Shown: positions 8,428 through 18,918 of the stretch, piece after piece
How positions within the stretch are numbered: the first letter of the stretch is position 1
Layout of the letters: each line of letters starts with the position of its first letter
NCBI GenBank assembly: GCA_003427395.1
Contig: BFEA01000072.1
Coordinates: 2,880,109 to 2,909,671, forward strand
Direction: 5' to 3'
Source of the DNA: Chara braunii
Taxonomy: Eukaryota; Streptophyta; Charophyceae; Charales; Characeae
Length of the DNA stretch: 29,563 bases
Position numbers and translations under genes: made by a program
The notes under the pieces: generated by a model
What the model was told of the DNA's origin: nothing
Seen by the model: only the letters and a program-made list of their open reading frames with translations
Database searches by the model: none

Positions 8428-10677
8428 TCGGCTGCCTACCGGGGTCCTTAGAGAACGAACCCAGGTTAAAAGCAGGCTGATGATCTAGGAAAAACGACAA
8501 TCTTTGTTATTGGCGATAAATAAGTGAGTGATGAGTACTGTGTTGATGATTATGATGGAAGTATACTATTGAATGGCGGTGCGTGGTAAGGGCGCAAGTG
8601 TATTTTGGCACCTAGTAGTGGCAATTGCAGATATAAAGTTACTGATGAGGATATTGTAGAGTAATTGGGACGACGCTAGGTGAAACTTGTGCCATAGATT
8701 GACCATGGTTTGCATTAATGTGACTATACGTATTCGATTACCTGAGCAAGGAGCTTTGATACTTGAATATAGTCGCTAAGTTACTTAAGTTGTCACGGCA
8801 GTGTCATGGTACGCTAGCGATAGAAAATGACTTGGGCTAGGAACAAGTATTTTTCTTCTTACCTAAGGACTCCCGTAAGGGAAGCCATAAATATTTGATT
8901 TAACTAAGCGTTTGCGTTTATCATTTTTTAGATGAAACCTTTGAGCCTATCTATGAAATTCATTAATTTGCGTCAACATTTCACTGAAGTACGCTTATTT
9001 AAGTGTTGACACTAGTAAGCTCATGCATTTGATATTATCCATCTAATGATAATTTGTATATAACTAGCGACATAAGCTATCTATCTTATTTTATTTATTT
9101 AAAGACAGTCCCTGTGCGTTTATCTATATAAGCTAGTCAACCTTAATTATCAATTTATGTCTATTGACTCTATTTTTATTTTGAAACTATATGCATGAGT
9201 TGATCTTCGAAAAAATGGTAAAACCGTTACACAGAATCCACGTTCGATGCGGATTCGAAGGTGAATGGAGTGACCAGTTTCTTGGGAAAGTGAATTTCAC
9301 AAGAAAATGATCAATGTGTTAAATCTACCCTAACGAAAGTCGCAACCCTATGTTATTGTTCCCTGAAAGATGACTTTTAAGAAATTATAATTTTGTCTTG
9401 TAAATGGTAGTAAGACCAACGCCGGAACTATGTTCCTGGTCCAGAGTGTGGTGTTGTCGTTTGATCCTTTGTGGTAAAATGACTACATTACTACCGAATA
9501 GGAGGAAAGTGTTTGAACCTTGCCAGACCATGACCTTTGAAGAAGGCGGCTACTGCCTGCCACAGAGAGGTAGGGGGTGAATCCCCAATTATTTTTGTCT
9601 CAAGTGGGTTCATCTGCATGCGAAGAGATATGCCATCCCGGAGTATGTATGGTGAGGTTGTTTACTTTATCCGCAAAGGTCTGTAAGGTGCAAGTGCTGG
9701 AATCGGAGGGAAATGCAGTGAGGCTTGATCCTTGAGCGGGGCTCAGGAATAAGATGTTATCCCTTTGAGAAAGGGTTACACTACCCCTCGACACAATACA
9801 TTTCTGTCAAAGTCTCAGGAAGTATAATATAATATTTTATAATTGTTGCATTTGAAAGCCTTCATGGTTGGAAAAATTCACTTGATCATGACATCATTAT
9901 TCATGGTTATTCTTTCTCCATTATAATACATAGCATTACAATATATTATTGTTGTTGTTTTGTCCTTAAAAATATATACGATCTACGAGTTGAGTGTAAA
10001 AATTATTATTTAAGCAGACGTCTGCGATATTGTTCTGATTGTGACCGTTTTCGAATTACGACTATTGAGGTCGTGATACTTTTGTGTGATACTTGGTGAT
10101 ATTGTGATCATCCCTGATTCTTTTTCGAATTATGATTTTTTCCAACATTGAGTATATTGGTGACATATTGTTGTTCAACTCTGAGTGTATGTGTGACCTT
10201 AAGACTATTTTTGTTCCTGTGAGCTGGTATATCCCGACCCTATACGTAATAAAGACCATAAACTACCTCTTTGTCTAGCGGTCACAATCACTCTCACATG
10301 TGTGGACTTATCCTGATGTATGATGATTTTTTTTTATGTGAGAGGTGTACAGGATGCACCTCGTGTGTTTTGTAAATGTGAAGTGTGTAAAATGTCTACT
10401 CTTCGTTATACTCGCGCAACCTGCCTACGGACAAACAATAGTCTTGAGTATAAAAAAAGGGAAAGCACAGTTGTTTGGTGAAAATGTGTGAAAATCTCAA
10501 GGGATTTGTGAGTTTTTTGAGACTCAAATGCTTATCCATGCCAAACGTCAATTGTTGAGTTGAGACGAGGACCTACAAGTTGGTCTTTCAATAATGAGTG
10601 TTTCATGGTTGATTCCCCTCCATGTGGGAGGTGCTTGTAAGATTATATAAGTGACTCCCCTTCAAAAGTAGAAGGTG
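8428..10677 (+). other. Internal region, part 1 (noncoding)
   Basis: AT-rich, with stops in all frames and no gag or pol motif. Visible structure includes a hairpin near 9418-9445 (GACC..CCGGAAC TAT GTTCC.GGTC), a weak tRNA-Gly-like patch at 9535-9590, and GGGG TGAAT CCCC followed by AATTATTTTT. The tract AAAAAAAGGG near 10453 is purine-rich but far from any LTR. Confidence 0.6.
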
Positions 10678-10685
10678 GTTAAATG
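10678..10685. other. 8-bp target-site duplication, left (GTTAAATG)
   Basis: GTTAAATG occurs directly outside the left TIR and again directly outside the right TIR (20261-20268). An 8-bp duplication is typical of hAT-class and P-class insertions. Confidence 0.85.
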
Positions 10686-10711
10686 CTGCGTAGCACACCG
10701 AACATGTTCGG
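10686..10711 (+). repeat. Left terminal inverted repeat
   Basis: CTGCGTAGCACAC, then CGAACATGTTCGG. It pairs with the right end (20235-20260), differing at about four positions in the second half. Confidence 0.85.
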
Positions 10712-10810
10712 AAGTTTTTCGAACGTCCGAACACGTTCGGCCGTTCGTCCGAACGGGAAGCGAACGCGTTCGCACGAACGACTTTCGGAGGCCTGCGAAC
10801 GCGTTCGCCT
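10699..10810. repeat. Palindromic subterminal repeats, left
   Basis: Dense self-complementary motifs: CGAACATGTTCGG, CGAACACGTTCGG, GCGAACGCGTTCGC (twice), GTTCGTCCGAAC. They resemble arrays of transposase-binding sites. Confidence 0.75.
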
Positions 10811-10821
10811 AGCGGGCGTTA

Positions 10822-10841
10822 CAGACCCTCCGAAGGGTCTG
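10822..10841. other. Perfect 8-bp hairpin
   Basis: CAGACCCT, loop CCGA, AGGGTCTG, followed by a G run. It lies just inside the subterminal repeats. Confidence 0.6.
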
Positions 10842-11008
10842 GGGGGTAGGTGGGGGCCCTGGGGGGGTGTTTGAGGGGTGGGGTTGGGCGGGCAGCCTGG
10901 CGGGAAGGGGTAGTCGGGTCCCTTGTTCGAATTCGGATGAACAGTCAGGCTGCCCCGCCGCTCGTCGCCACGCAGCATTCGCCATCGGAGTAACGAACCC
11001 CCTGGTAG

Positions 11009-11500
11009 GTGTGCCTCCTCTTCCTCCTCCTCCTCCTTCTCCTCCTCCGCCGCCGCCTCCGCCTCCTCCTCCGCCGCCTCCTCCTTCTCTTCCTTCTCCT
11101 CCGCCATATCTTCTTCTTCTTCTTCTTCTTTTTCTTCTTCCTTTTTTTTTCCTGTTTTTTTAACTTTTATTTCTCTTTGTTTTCTAACTTTTTTTTTTTT
11201 TTTTTTCCATCCTCTAATTACAAATTTCTTGACATTTTTCTCTTTTTTCTAAGTTCCTTCTTCGTCGAATCTTCTTTTTCTTCTTCTCCTACTTCTTCTT
11301 CCTCTTCTACTTCTTCTTCTTGTACCTCTTCCTCTTCCTCTTCTTCTTCTTCTTCGCCGTCGTCGTCATCGTCGTGGTCATCGTCATCGTCATCGTCGTC
11401 GTCCTCCTCTCCTCCTCCTGCTCCTCTTCCTCCTCCTCCTCCTCGTCCACATCCCGATCCCGATTTCCCCCCCCCCCCCCCCCATTTCCATTTTTTTCCC
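11009..11500. repeat. Pyrimidine-rich simple sequence, left
   Basis: Runs of CTC, TTC, CGC and CGT triplets, poly-T (near 11140, 11190) and a poly-C run (near 11467). Poly-Pro/Leu/Ser frames on plus and poly-Glu/Gly/Asp frames on minus are artefacts of this composition. CCGCCATATCTTCTTC near 11102 is shared with the right-hand tract at 19842. Confidence 0.9.
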
Positions 11501-11682
11501 CATCCCCCGATCTTCATCTCCCCGGACCTTACCCCGACTTTCACCCCGATCTCATCCCGATCCCGACTTCCCCCGTTTCCTCCTTTCAATTTTTCCATCC
11601 CCTGATCTTGATGTCCTCGGACCTTACCCCGACTTTCCCCCTGATCTCATCCCGATCCCGACTTCCCCCCGTGTCCCCCCCC
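11501..11682. repeat. 95-bp tandem repeat running into the gap
   Basis: Two imperfect units start at about 11501 and 11596 (CATCCCC.GATCTT, then GGACCTTACCCCGACTTTC and CCCGATCCCGACTTCCCC). The third would begin at the gap edge, so the gap probably hides more copies. Confidence 0.8.
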
Positions 11683-12346
11683 NNNNNNNNNNNNNNNNNN
11701 NNNNNNNNNNNNNNNNNNNNNNNNNNNNNNNNNNNNNNNNNNNNNNNNNNNNNNNNNNNNNNNNNNNNNNNNNNNNNNNNNNNNNNNNNNNNNNNNNNNN
11801 NNNNNNNNNNNNNNNNNNNNNNNNNNNNNNNNNNNNNNNNNNNNNNNNNNNNNNNNNNNNNNNNNNNNNNNNNNNNNNNNNNNNNNNNNNNNNNNNNNNN
11901 NNNNNNNNNNNNNNNNNNNNNNNNNNNNNNNNNNNNNNNNNNNNNNNNNNNNNNNNNNNNNNNNNNNNNNNNNNNNNNNNNNNNNNNNNNNNNNNNNNNN
12001 NNNNNNNNNNNNNNNNNNNNNNNNNNNNNNNNNNNNNNNNNNNNNNNNNNNNNNNNNNNNNNNNNNNNNNNNNNNNNNNNNNNNNNNNNNNNNNNNNNNN
12101 NNNNNNNNNNNNNNNNNNNNNNNNNNNNNNNNNNNNNNNNNNNNNNNNNNNNNNNNNNNNNNNNNNNNNNNNNNNNNNNNNNNNNNNNNNNNNNNNNNNN
12201 NNNNNNNNNNNNNNNNNNNNNNNNNNNNNNNNNNNNNNNNNNNNNNNNNNNNNNNNNNNNNNNNNNNNNNNNNNNNNNNNNNNNNNNNNNNNNNNNNNNN
12301 NNNNNNNNNNNNNNNNNNNNNNNNNNNNNNNNNNNNNNNNNNNNNN
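11683..12346. other. Assembly gap (664 N)
   Basis: Run of N. By alignment with the 5' LTR, about 240 bp of the nested LTR's 3' end and the rest of the 95-bp repeat should lie here. Any open frame crossing it is meaningless. Confidence 0.99.
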
Positions 12347-12639
12347 TGCAATCGCAGAGGTGGACCAGCCGAGGGCTTTTCTCGTTCGCTGTAGCATAGG
12401 GGGTACGCGCGGTACTACGCCTCTATCGGGCCCACACGCGAACCGACATCTTGGGGGGCTGAGGTCCCAAGCGCGACTCGTCGTCGGTCGACTAGGACGT
12501 ATCCCACACGCCATGCGCACACCACAATAAAGAACATAAAAATAAAACACACACACAACCTACGCACGAAACGACACAACATAAACAACGCGACAACGCT
12601 CCTAGTCTCTCGATAGCCTTCCCATAACTTTCCAATGCG

Positions 12640-13490
12640 GAATCGGATAGGCGTCGCGCGCGAGACTTAGTATAAAACCACGCGGACGCAAGACTTTCTC
12701 ATATCGACTTGCAATTCAAGCATGCACAAGCGGTCGCAGTGATGGCGTACTATGCAGTACCCATACTTGTGCGGTCCTCGTTATTATCGAGAGTCGCATT
12801 CGACACTGAAGTGTCGGCTGACACGTGCCTTGAGGGTTAATCTCTCGACGCTGGACAACCGCCAAGTGCGGTTGAAAGCCACACCCTCTTCTGCACCCTG
12901 TGGAGAGTGGGTGATACACATGTTCATACCTGAGGTGGCAGTCGTCTCTTATCGCCCTGGAGACCAGCTCCATCATCTAGGGTCTGAAAAAAAGTCAAGG
13001 GGTTTGACTTTGACGGCTGCCACGGACTACAACGTCCAACCATAATAATTCTAAAAAGTATAGGCCGAAGGCCTCCCGACCCCGAAATCACAAACTTGGG
13101 TACCCCCGTTTTTTTTTTGGTTGGCACCACGACCTACACCGATGCTGAACACACATGCATATCTACGAGTCTCTTGATCCCATAACTCTAGACACTAGGA
13201 CGACGAAACGTCGCGCGCAAGACTTTGGTATAAGTTGCGCAGTTGCAAGCCTTTCCTACACCAACCGGCGATGCTAGTCATACGCGGCAATCGCAGTTCC
13301 GGCCTCACGATATTGAACGGTTGAAGGACATGCCGTTCAGCCCCCGTGGCATCTCTGCCCTTTGGGTTGGGGGTCTCGGCGGGCGGGACAGATAGGCTCT
13401 GCGCGAGAGAAGGCTCCTTCTCTGCAGAGCCTAGGGCTTGGGATGTCTTGGACAAGGACCTTGAATCCCCACCTAGGACCAACGTCCAAC
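12640..13490 (-). repeat. Tandem duplication of the LTR leader region
   Basis: Two diverged copies of the segment running from AACGTCCAACC to the GTCGCGCGC-AGACTT block. One is about 12640-13042, the other about 13196-13490. The outer LTRs have one copy (about 7486-7880). It would double the region downstream of the candidate promoter. Confidence 0.65.
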
Positions 13491-13614
13491 CAAGAAATCA
13501 GAAAAAATATACAATCAAGAGGAAGGGGTTTGCTGCCGACCTTAGCCCCTATTTAACCCTTAATACGCTGGCCCCTTGGTCCATGCGAACTTTCAACATA
13601 GGTACACACACATC

Positions 13615-13675
13615 CATATATATATTCAAAAGGATAAGTATGTGACGATCACTTCTCACAACCACAGTGAGGCTT
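13615..13675 (-). promoter_or_regulatory. Candidate LTR promoter, nested LTR
   Basis: Counterpart of 7312-7360: ATATATATA next to ATGTGACGATCACTTCTCACAA (split: ATGTGACGATCA then CTTCTCACAA) on the plus strand. The CTTCTCACAACCA motif is doubled here. Confidence 0.4.
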
Positions 13676-14018
13676 CTCACAACCATATGTATATGTGTGA
13701 TCGCAGACAGTCAAATCCAAAATCCGAGCCACAGAACATACATGCAATCACATCAAAAGTCCAACAAAGCCCACGCACTACACGGAGTCAACCCCAACCA
13801 CTCTCTGTACTCATACCCCTCGCTTTAGCCATGCAAGCCTCAATCTCCAGCCAACCAACCATAATTAAATACTCAGTACCTTTGTCAAATGGCCATTCAA
13901 GAAAGGTCCGCGTGAAACCTTAACAAAACAATAAAAATCACCAGGGCTAAAACTTTTTACGTTTAGTATGGAGGGCGAGTTGGAATTGAGTCGTAAACCG
14001 ACGAATCGACAACCGACC

Positions 14019-14065
14019 TATTATCAGTGATAACAGAAGGTGATCCGAGTCCTCGAGGGATCAAA
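14019..14065. promoter_or_regulatory. Conserved palindrome cluster, nested LTR
   Basis: TATTATCAGTGATAACA (14019-14035), then GATCC..CTCGAG..GGATC, the diverged counterpart of 6921-6959 in reverse. The symmetrical halves are kept although the surroundings have drifted. Confidence 0.5.
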
Positions 14066-14299
14066 GCTGAATCTAGTCCAAAATCCTGAATTACTCGTTC
14101 AAGAAGACCTGTAACACAAGACAGGTCAATCCCCAAGCTAAGTCTATAAGTTCATAGAGAATAATCTTCATATCACGATCTCCCTCAAATCTCCCTATTT
14201 AACTAAGCTTGAATCTACCGCTAAGCAACGTCCAAAGCAAGGGTAGACCCTGACATAATCTCCCCTACACAGAGTGGATCCCCACAAATCGCTCCCTGT

Positions 14300-14880
14300 G
14301 GAAATATAATATAACTCCTTTAAGTTAGGAAAATTTCGGCAGCGCTTCCCGTAGGAAAAGTGTCATCGCAGAATTTGTACCAGCCCTAAAAATCAGACTT
14401 TTGGATTCTAAAAAGTCAAAATTTGCCTAACTCCCTGACTTAGCAAAAATTTGAGCAGCACTTCCTTTAGAAGGGAAAACTTCCCAGATTTATACAAAGT
14501 CAGATATGAACTCAGACATCAAGTCTGAGTTCTGTTAAGACAGAATTTAAACCAACTCCTGAGATTTGTAGAGATTTCGGCAGCGCTTCCTGTAGAGAAA
14601 GTGTTATTCCAAGATTTATACAAAGCTAAGTTTATAATCTGAAATGACTTTCACCCTTCAAGACCCAAGTTTGTCTAACTCCTTGAATTAGTAAAAATTT
14701 GGGCAGCACTTCCTTTTAGAAAAGGAGGCTTCTCAGATTCTTACTAAGTCAAAAAGCCAACAAGACCGGATCCTGAAGAAGCAAAAGTTTTGACGAACTC
14801 CTTGGTTTTGTAAAAAATTCGGCAGCGCTTCCCGTAGAGAAAGTGACTTACCAAGATTTATACAAAACCAAGTATAAATA
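14300..14880 (-). repeat. ~125-bp tandem repeat, five copies
   Basis: Each unit has AACTCC, then GCAGCGCTTCC or GCAGCACTTCC, GTAG/TTAG-GAAA, and AGATTTATACAAA. Starts lie near 14310, 14440, 14565, 14690 and 14815. The outer LTRs hold one full and one partial copy. Confidence 0.8.
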
Positions 14881-15149
14881 AAAGATCCCAGAAAATGCAG
14901 AAATTGATCTAAGTAAAATAAACTTAACTCAGAACATGCAAGAATTGAAACTAACTCCTATGACTCTAGCACGTGGCGAGCAATTAAAGCCACTACCTAT
15001 CACTGAAACTTAGACTAAGTAGTGGCATCACTCAGTCACATGCAGGTCAAACCACAAAGGTAAGTGCTCTCACCATCCCAAGTTAAGGTTCATAAGATAG
15101 TTCATGAGTCTTCAGGTCATTCAACCCTTATACCCAACTTACATATGGC

Positions 15150-15775
15150 CCTAATGCTGGACCATTCGGCTTGGAAGCAATGTCCAGCGTGCCTTTAGGA
15201 TATACACAAACAGGTTGCACCACTACTTTTCTCTTCTTTGGGCATTTGGTTAGACCATTCGGCTTGGAAACAATGCCAAGCCGCCCTGAACTGTTTAATA
15301 TCCAAAGTTTAGTAATTTCTGACTTGGTTTTTAAAAGAAGGTGCAAATATGGGCAGGGGACTGAACCATTCGGCTTGGAAACAATGATCAGCTTGCCCAA
15401 TCTATTTCCAATTATAGTTCGTAATTTCCCTTCTCTTCTTAGTGATATGGCTTAACGCTGGACCATTCGGCTTGGAAACAATGACCAACTGCCAGTTCAC
15501 ATGCAAATATGTGTAAAATACTTCCTTTTATACTCAGGTTATACTTATGTGCGGGGTTTTCAGGCTAAGTCATTCAGCTTAGAAACAATGTTCAGCCTTA
15601 GACCAGAAATCCTCCCTCAGTACAAAACAAGAAAACCCCTGAGCATCAGGCAAACCCTCATAAAAATAAACATTGCAACTAGACCATTCAACTTAGAAAC
15701 AATGCCTGACCCTTCAGAAAACAGTCAAATAAACACAGCTTTGAGCCATTCAGCTTAGAAACAATGCTCAGTCCT
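15150..15775 (-). repeat. Hairpin array, nested LTR (7 units)
   Basis: On the plus strand each unit contains CCATTCGGCTTGGAAACAATG or a close relative, near 15162, 15255, 15366, 15463, 15573, 15681 and 15748, about 70-110 bp apart. The first is a clean hairpin: GCTGGAC (15156-15162), 19-nt core, GTCCAGC (15182-15188). It occupies the same LTR position as the arrays at 5140-6375 and 25430-26735 and its core has the same length, though the core sequence differs. Confidence 0.8.
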
Positions 15776-16379
15776 TGGTTAACCCGGTCAAACGCATGCA
15801 GTCTGCCTTCCTCCCACCTTCCCCCAGTTCATCCCCTTAGTCTGCTTTCAGTCAAAGTAAAAATGGAACTTAAGTTTCACTCTCATACCTTCTTGCCATT
15901 CACTCTGATTATGTCCTGAACAGAAAGCAAGAATCATAGGGACAGTCTCATGCATACATCAACCGAACTTAATGAGGGATAGGCAAACATGGGTGATATG
16001 GGGTCATACAGATAGAAAGATAATATATCTGATGGTTCTCTGCCTCCAGAATCTTGCCTAGGTTCTAGCAAAGCTCCCGCAATTGGTGGGTGGGCTCCCC
16101 ACAGAGTCTTGATGCGGTCCTACGAGTTGCAATTCCGCCTGCCGCCTTCCTCCTGTAACCAACAGACCAGACTTAGAGTGAGAAGGGCAGAAAGAGAAAG
16201 GTTTGAGACTCTCAGATCGAAGGAGGGTGCACTCAGACTCGCAAGAGAGGGCCTTGGTTCCTTGATGCGCCTGAGGGCCCCGCAATGATGGCCAAACTGC
16301 AGCAGGTTGGTCAGAATCTGAAGTCAAACTATTGAAGTCAACTCCCTGACTTCCTTTGCAGATCGCCACAATGACCCGC

Positions 16380-17450
16380 CCCCCCCTTCACAATCTAACC
16401 ATCCCTCTAAGTTGCAACACCTCTCCTTAGCCCCTCCACCGCTATACAGCAGCCTGTGCTAGCTAGCAGCTCCCGACAGCAGCTCACCGCAACCTGCCAC
16501 AGTATGTCTACAATATTCAGCAGTATGCTTCAGAGCGCAGCAGTGTGCCGCAGTGTGCAGCAGTGTACATCAGCCGGCCCGCAACAGTCTGCCACAATAT
16601 ACAACAGTGTTCAGCAACCGCCTCTGCAGCAATTACGGCAGCTGATGCAACAGAGACACAGCCGAGGCAATCTGCAATTCACACAGCAGCAAAGTACACT
16701 AGATACTGTAACAACTGGGATGCTCAGCAAAGGGCAAGCCTTTGGACTCCCCACGGTCAGCTTTGTTGTAGCCTCATTCAAATGCAAACAGCGTCGATAG
16801 CCAAAGAAGAGGTCAGCTGCTTCGCAACCCGCTCTTCAGCCGCTCCACGCCACAGAACAAGTGTTACACGACCAATAGGTAAGCCTTCAGTTCTACAGCC
16901 AGCCCCAACTCAGAATATGTGCTGAAGTTTTAGGAGCACAGTTCCTCCCGACTTTACCACGGTAGTGACAGCTCAGCCTAGCAGGCGTAGTCAAAATAGT
17001 GATCCACGCAACCCACACAGCAAGATCGACTACACACAGAATCTGCAGCCAACTCAACTGTTCACATCCATCGGCAACCTCCCGTTGTCTACCGCAACTC
17101 ACACCGTCCCCAAAATGCGGGATGAACAGTACACCAGTTACCAGACACACTTGCAGCCCCTTCCACAGCTTCGACAACGAGCTACAACCTTATTGCCAGA
17201 CCCTCTCTACCAGGCTCGACGTGATGGGCTACGCACAGGCCAGCAGACGGACCTTCAGCCCTGCAACACGTTTCTCAGATTGTCTCACCCGCTTCTGCGC
17301 GGCCTCCAGGTAAGTATCCAATCCACTGTCGGGCTCACATTGCCTCAATCACAAGTAGGAGCTAGTCGGGATGAATTGCTTGCAATACCGCGGAATGATA
17401 CATCGCTCCCAGCCCCCTGAACTCCTGGCCAATATCTCGGTCGGATTCGT
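16380..17450 (+). other. CAG-rich insertion in nested LTR
   Basis: Roughly 1 kb without counterpart in the outer LTRs. From 16440 to 16700 it is full of CAGCAGTGTG-like motifs giving Gln-rich frames of 104-151 codons. TAG/GTAAGC (about 16880) and CAG/GTAAGT (17307-17315) are strong splice-donor matches on this strand. I recognise no protein family; the frames overlap and may be compositional. Confidence 0.4.
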
Positions 17451-17631
17451 ACACCTCCCTTAGTGCCTTCACTGAGAAAACACCCGTCTCTTCTCCTTAC
17501 ACCTTTTCTCTGAGCAAAACTAAAGGACTGTCCGCCCAAACATGAGCGGATACACCGCCGGGCTCTCCCGAACGCCCCAAATTTGACGTTATAGACAGTT
17601 CTGTTGCGCTCACCTCCAAATCACCTAGTAC

Positions 17632-17671
17632 GTCTCTCTCTCTCTCTCCCCCTTTCTCTCTCTCTCTCATG
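17632..17671. repeat. (CT)n microsatellite
   Basis: CT dinucleotide tract interrupted by CCCCTTT. Short GA tracts occur at related LTR positions near 3835 and 24140. Confidence 0.85.
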
Positions 17672-17949
17672 CGAATGGATACATTTGTCCATCTGTTCGA
17701 CCAGATTCGCCCAGGCCAGAGAGACGGAAAATCACGAGCAGCATAGTTAGATAATTCAACAGAGCGACGGGGTGGACTATGGCGATGATCGACAATTCCT
17801 CGGTGATGACTACAAACCCGTGCATAAAGACATGATGACGACCCCAATGAGCTGCTCCGCCCGGAAACGTGCAAGGTGAGCACGAATGAGTCTTCAGTTA
17901 GACGATGGACATTGCACACTGCCTGACAACGTAACCTCGACTCCCGGTT

Positions 17950-18690
17950 CTTTCTCCCCTGTTCCTTCTGAATGCTAGGTACTCCTCCCTCCTTTGCGTT
18001 CCTTTCCTACCAATTTTCTACAAAACTAGCTCTACAAATGAAAACGCCATCCCTTAAACTTCGGATTAACACTTCACCTCACCCGAATCCATTGAGAATC
18101 GAGCGGGGTATACCCGTTTCACCTCTTCCTCTTCCCTCCGTTCGCCATACCCCCACGCACTAACTCTCCTATGAACCTCCCAATCCACTAACCTTCACCC
18201 CAATCTAATCTCACTGCTGAAATCGCCTTGCCCCAAAACCATGGATTATGCTTCTACCTCGCCGAGATCCGTTCGAAAACGCAAGAGATATGCGTTTCTC
18301 ACCCTTCCTCTTCCTCACTCCCGACCATCTCCGCGCAACACTTTTCTCCTCAACCTCTCATATACAAACTTTTGCTCTATCCCGTCTGCAGATTCAGACT
18401 CGCCTCCCCTAAAAACCCCCAAGTTGATCCTCTCACCACCTCAACCCGTGAGGTATCTCTTGATCTTCCTCCTCCTTACTGCGCCCAGGCTTGTCGTTCC
18501 GCCATGCCCGACTTTGTTTTCCATGCATCTGGCGTGGTTCCCCGTCCAGATTCATCCGACCTGCTCTCCCTCACAGCCCGTTGCTTCCTGCCTTCCTGTC
18601 TTACCTCACCGCTGCCTTCCCCTTCGACCGGTTTGTCTAGCGCCCAACCAGATACCGCCTTAGCAGAGAGAGCACACAATCGGAAAGCCT
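17950..18690 (-). other. Nested LTR segment, no gene seen
   Basis: C/T-rich on plus. Two overlapping plus-strand frames (140 and 154 codons) are Ser/Pro/Leu-rich without a recognisable domain and are not kept in the outer LTRs. Confidence 0.4.
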
Positions 18691-18698
18691 GAATCATC

Positions 18699-18792
18699 GG
18701 GGACTCTCAATATTTATACGTGATACCTTTGCGCAGGGGGCTATGCTAATCTCCTCTATATCGTTCCAATTTTAACTGATGTCCCGAAGGAC
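18699..18792 (-). pseudogene. U6 snRNA-like sequence, best preserved copy
   Basis: Read on the minus strand from 18792: GTCCTTCGGGACATC, AGTTAAAATTGGAACGATA, TAGAGGAGATTAGCATAG, CCCCCTGCGCAAAGGTATCACG. This is full-length similarity to plant U6 through the CCCCTGCGCAAGG block. The 5' stem-loop is intact. The ACAGAGA box reads ATAGAGG and the 3' tail lacks a clear T run, so it is probably nonfunctional. It is the copy that identifies the shorter versions at 2089 and 22374. Confidence 0.85.
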
Positions 18793-18861
18793 TCAGCCGC
18801 AGTAGCACCCCATGCATCTACCAGGGCCGGAGCGGCCCCGGGCAATCAATGAGTCATTTCC

Positions 18862-18918
18862 CAAAAAAAAATAAAAAAATAATAAAATAATAATAATAAT
18901 AAAAACAAAAACTAAAAG
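18862..18918. repeat. A-rich tract
   Basis: A-rich plus-strand tract with AAT repeats, on the 5' side of the minus-strand U6-like sequence. It is therefore not a retroposition tail for it. Confidence 0.8.

Noticed and set aside
10679-10684. TTAA target site of a piggyBac/Kolobok-type element
   Set aside because: TTAA lies inside the 8-bp GTTAAATG. Taking TTAA as the duplication would leave unequal ends (ATG against C), whereas 8 bp gives symmetric termini.
11009-12556. Long frames of poly-Pro/Leu/Ser, poly-Glu/Asp/Gly and frames crossing the N gap
   Set aside because: They come from pyrimidine-rich simple sequence and from N being read as open.
18228-18692. 154- and 140-codon overlapping plus-strand frames
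   Set aside because: No start context, no recognisable domain, two overlapping frames of equal quality and no counterpart in the outer LTRs.
18862-18918. Poly-A tail of a retroposed U6 transcript
   Set aside because: On the minus strand the tract lies upstream of the U6-like sequence and reads as T, not A.
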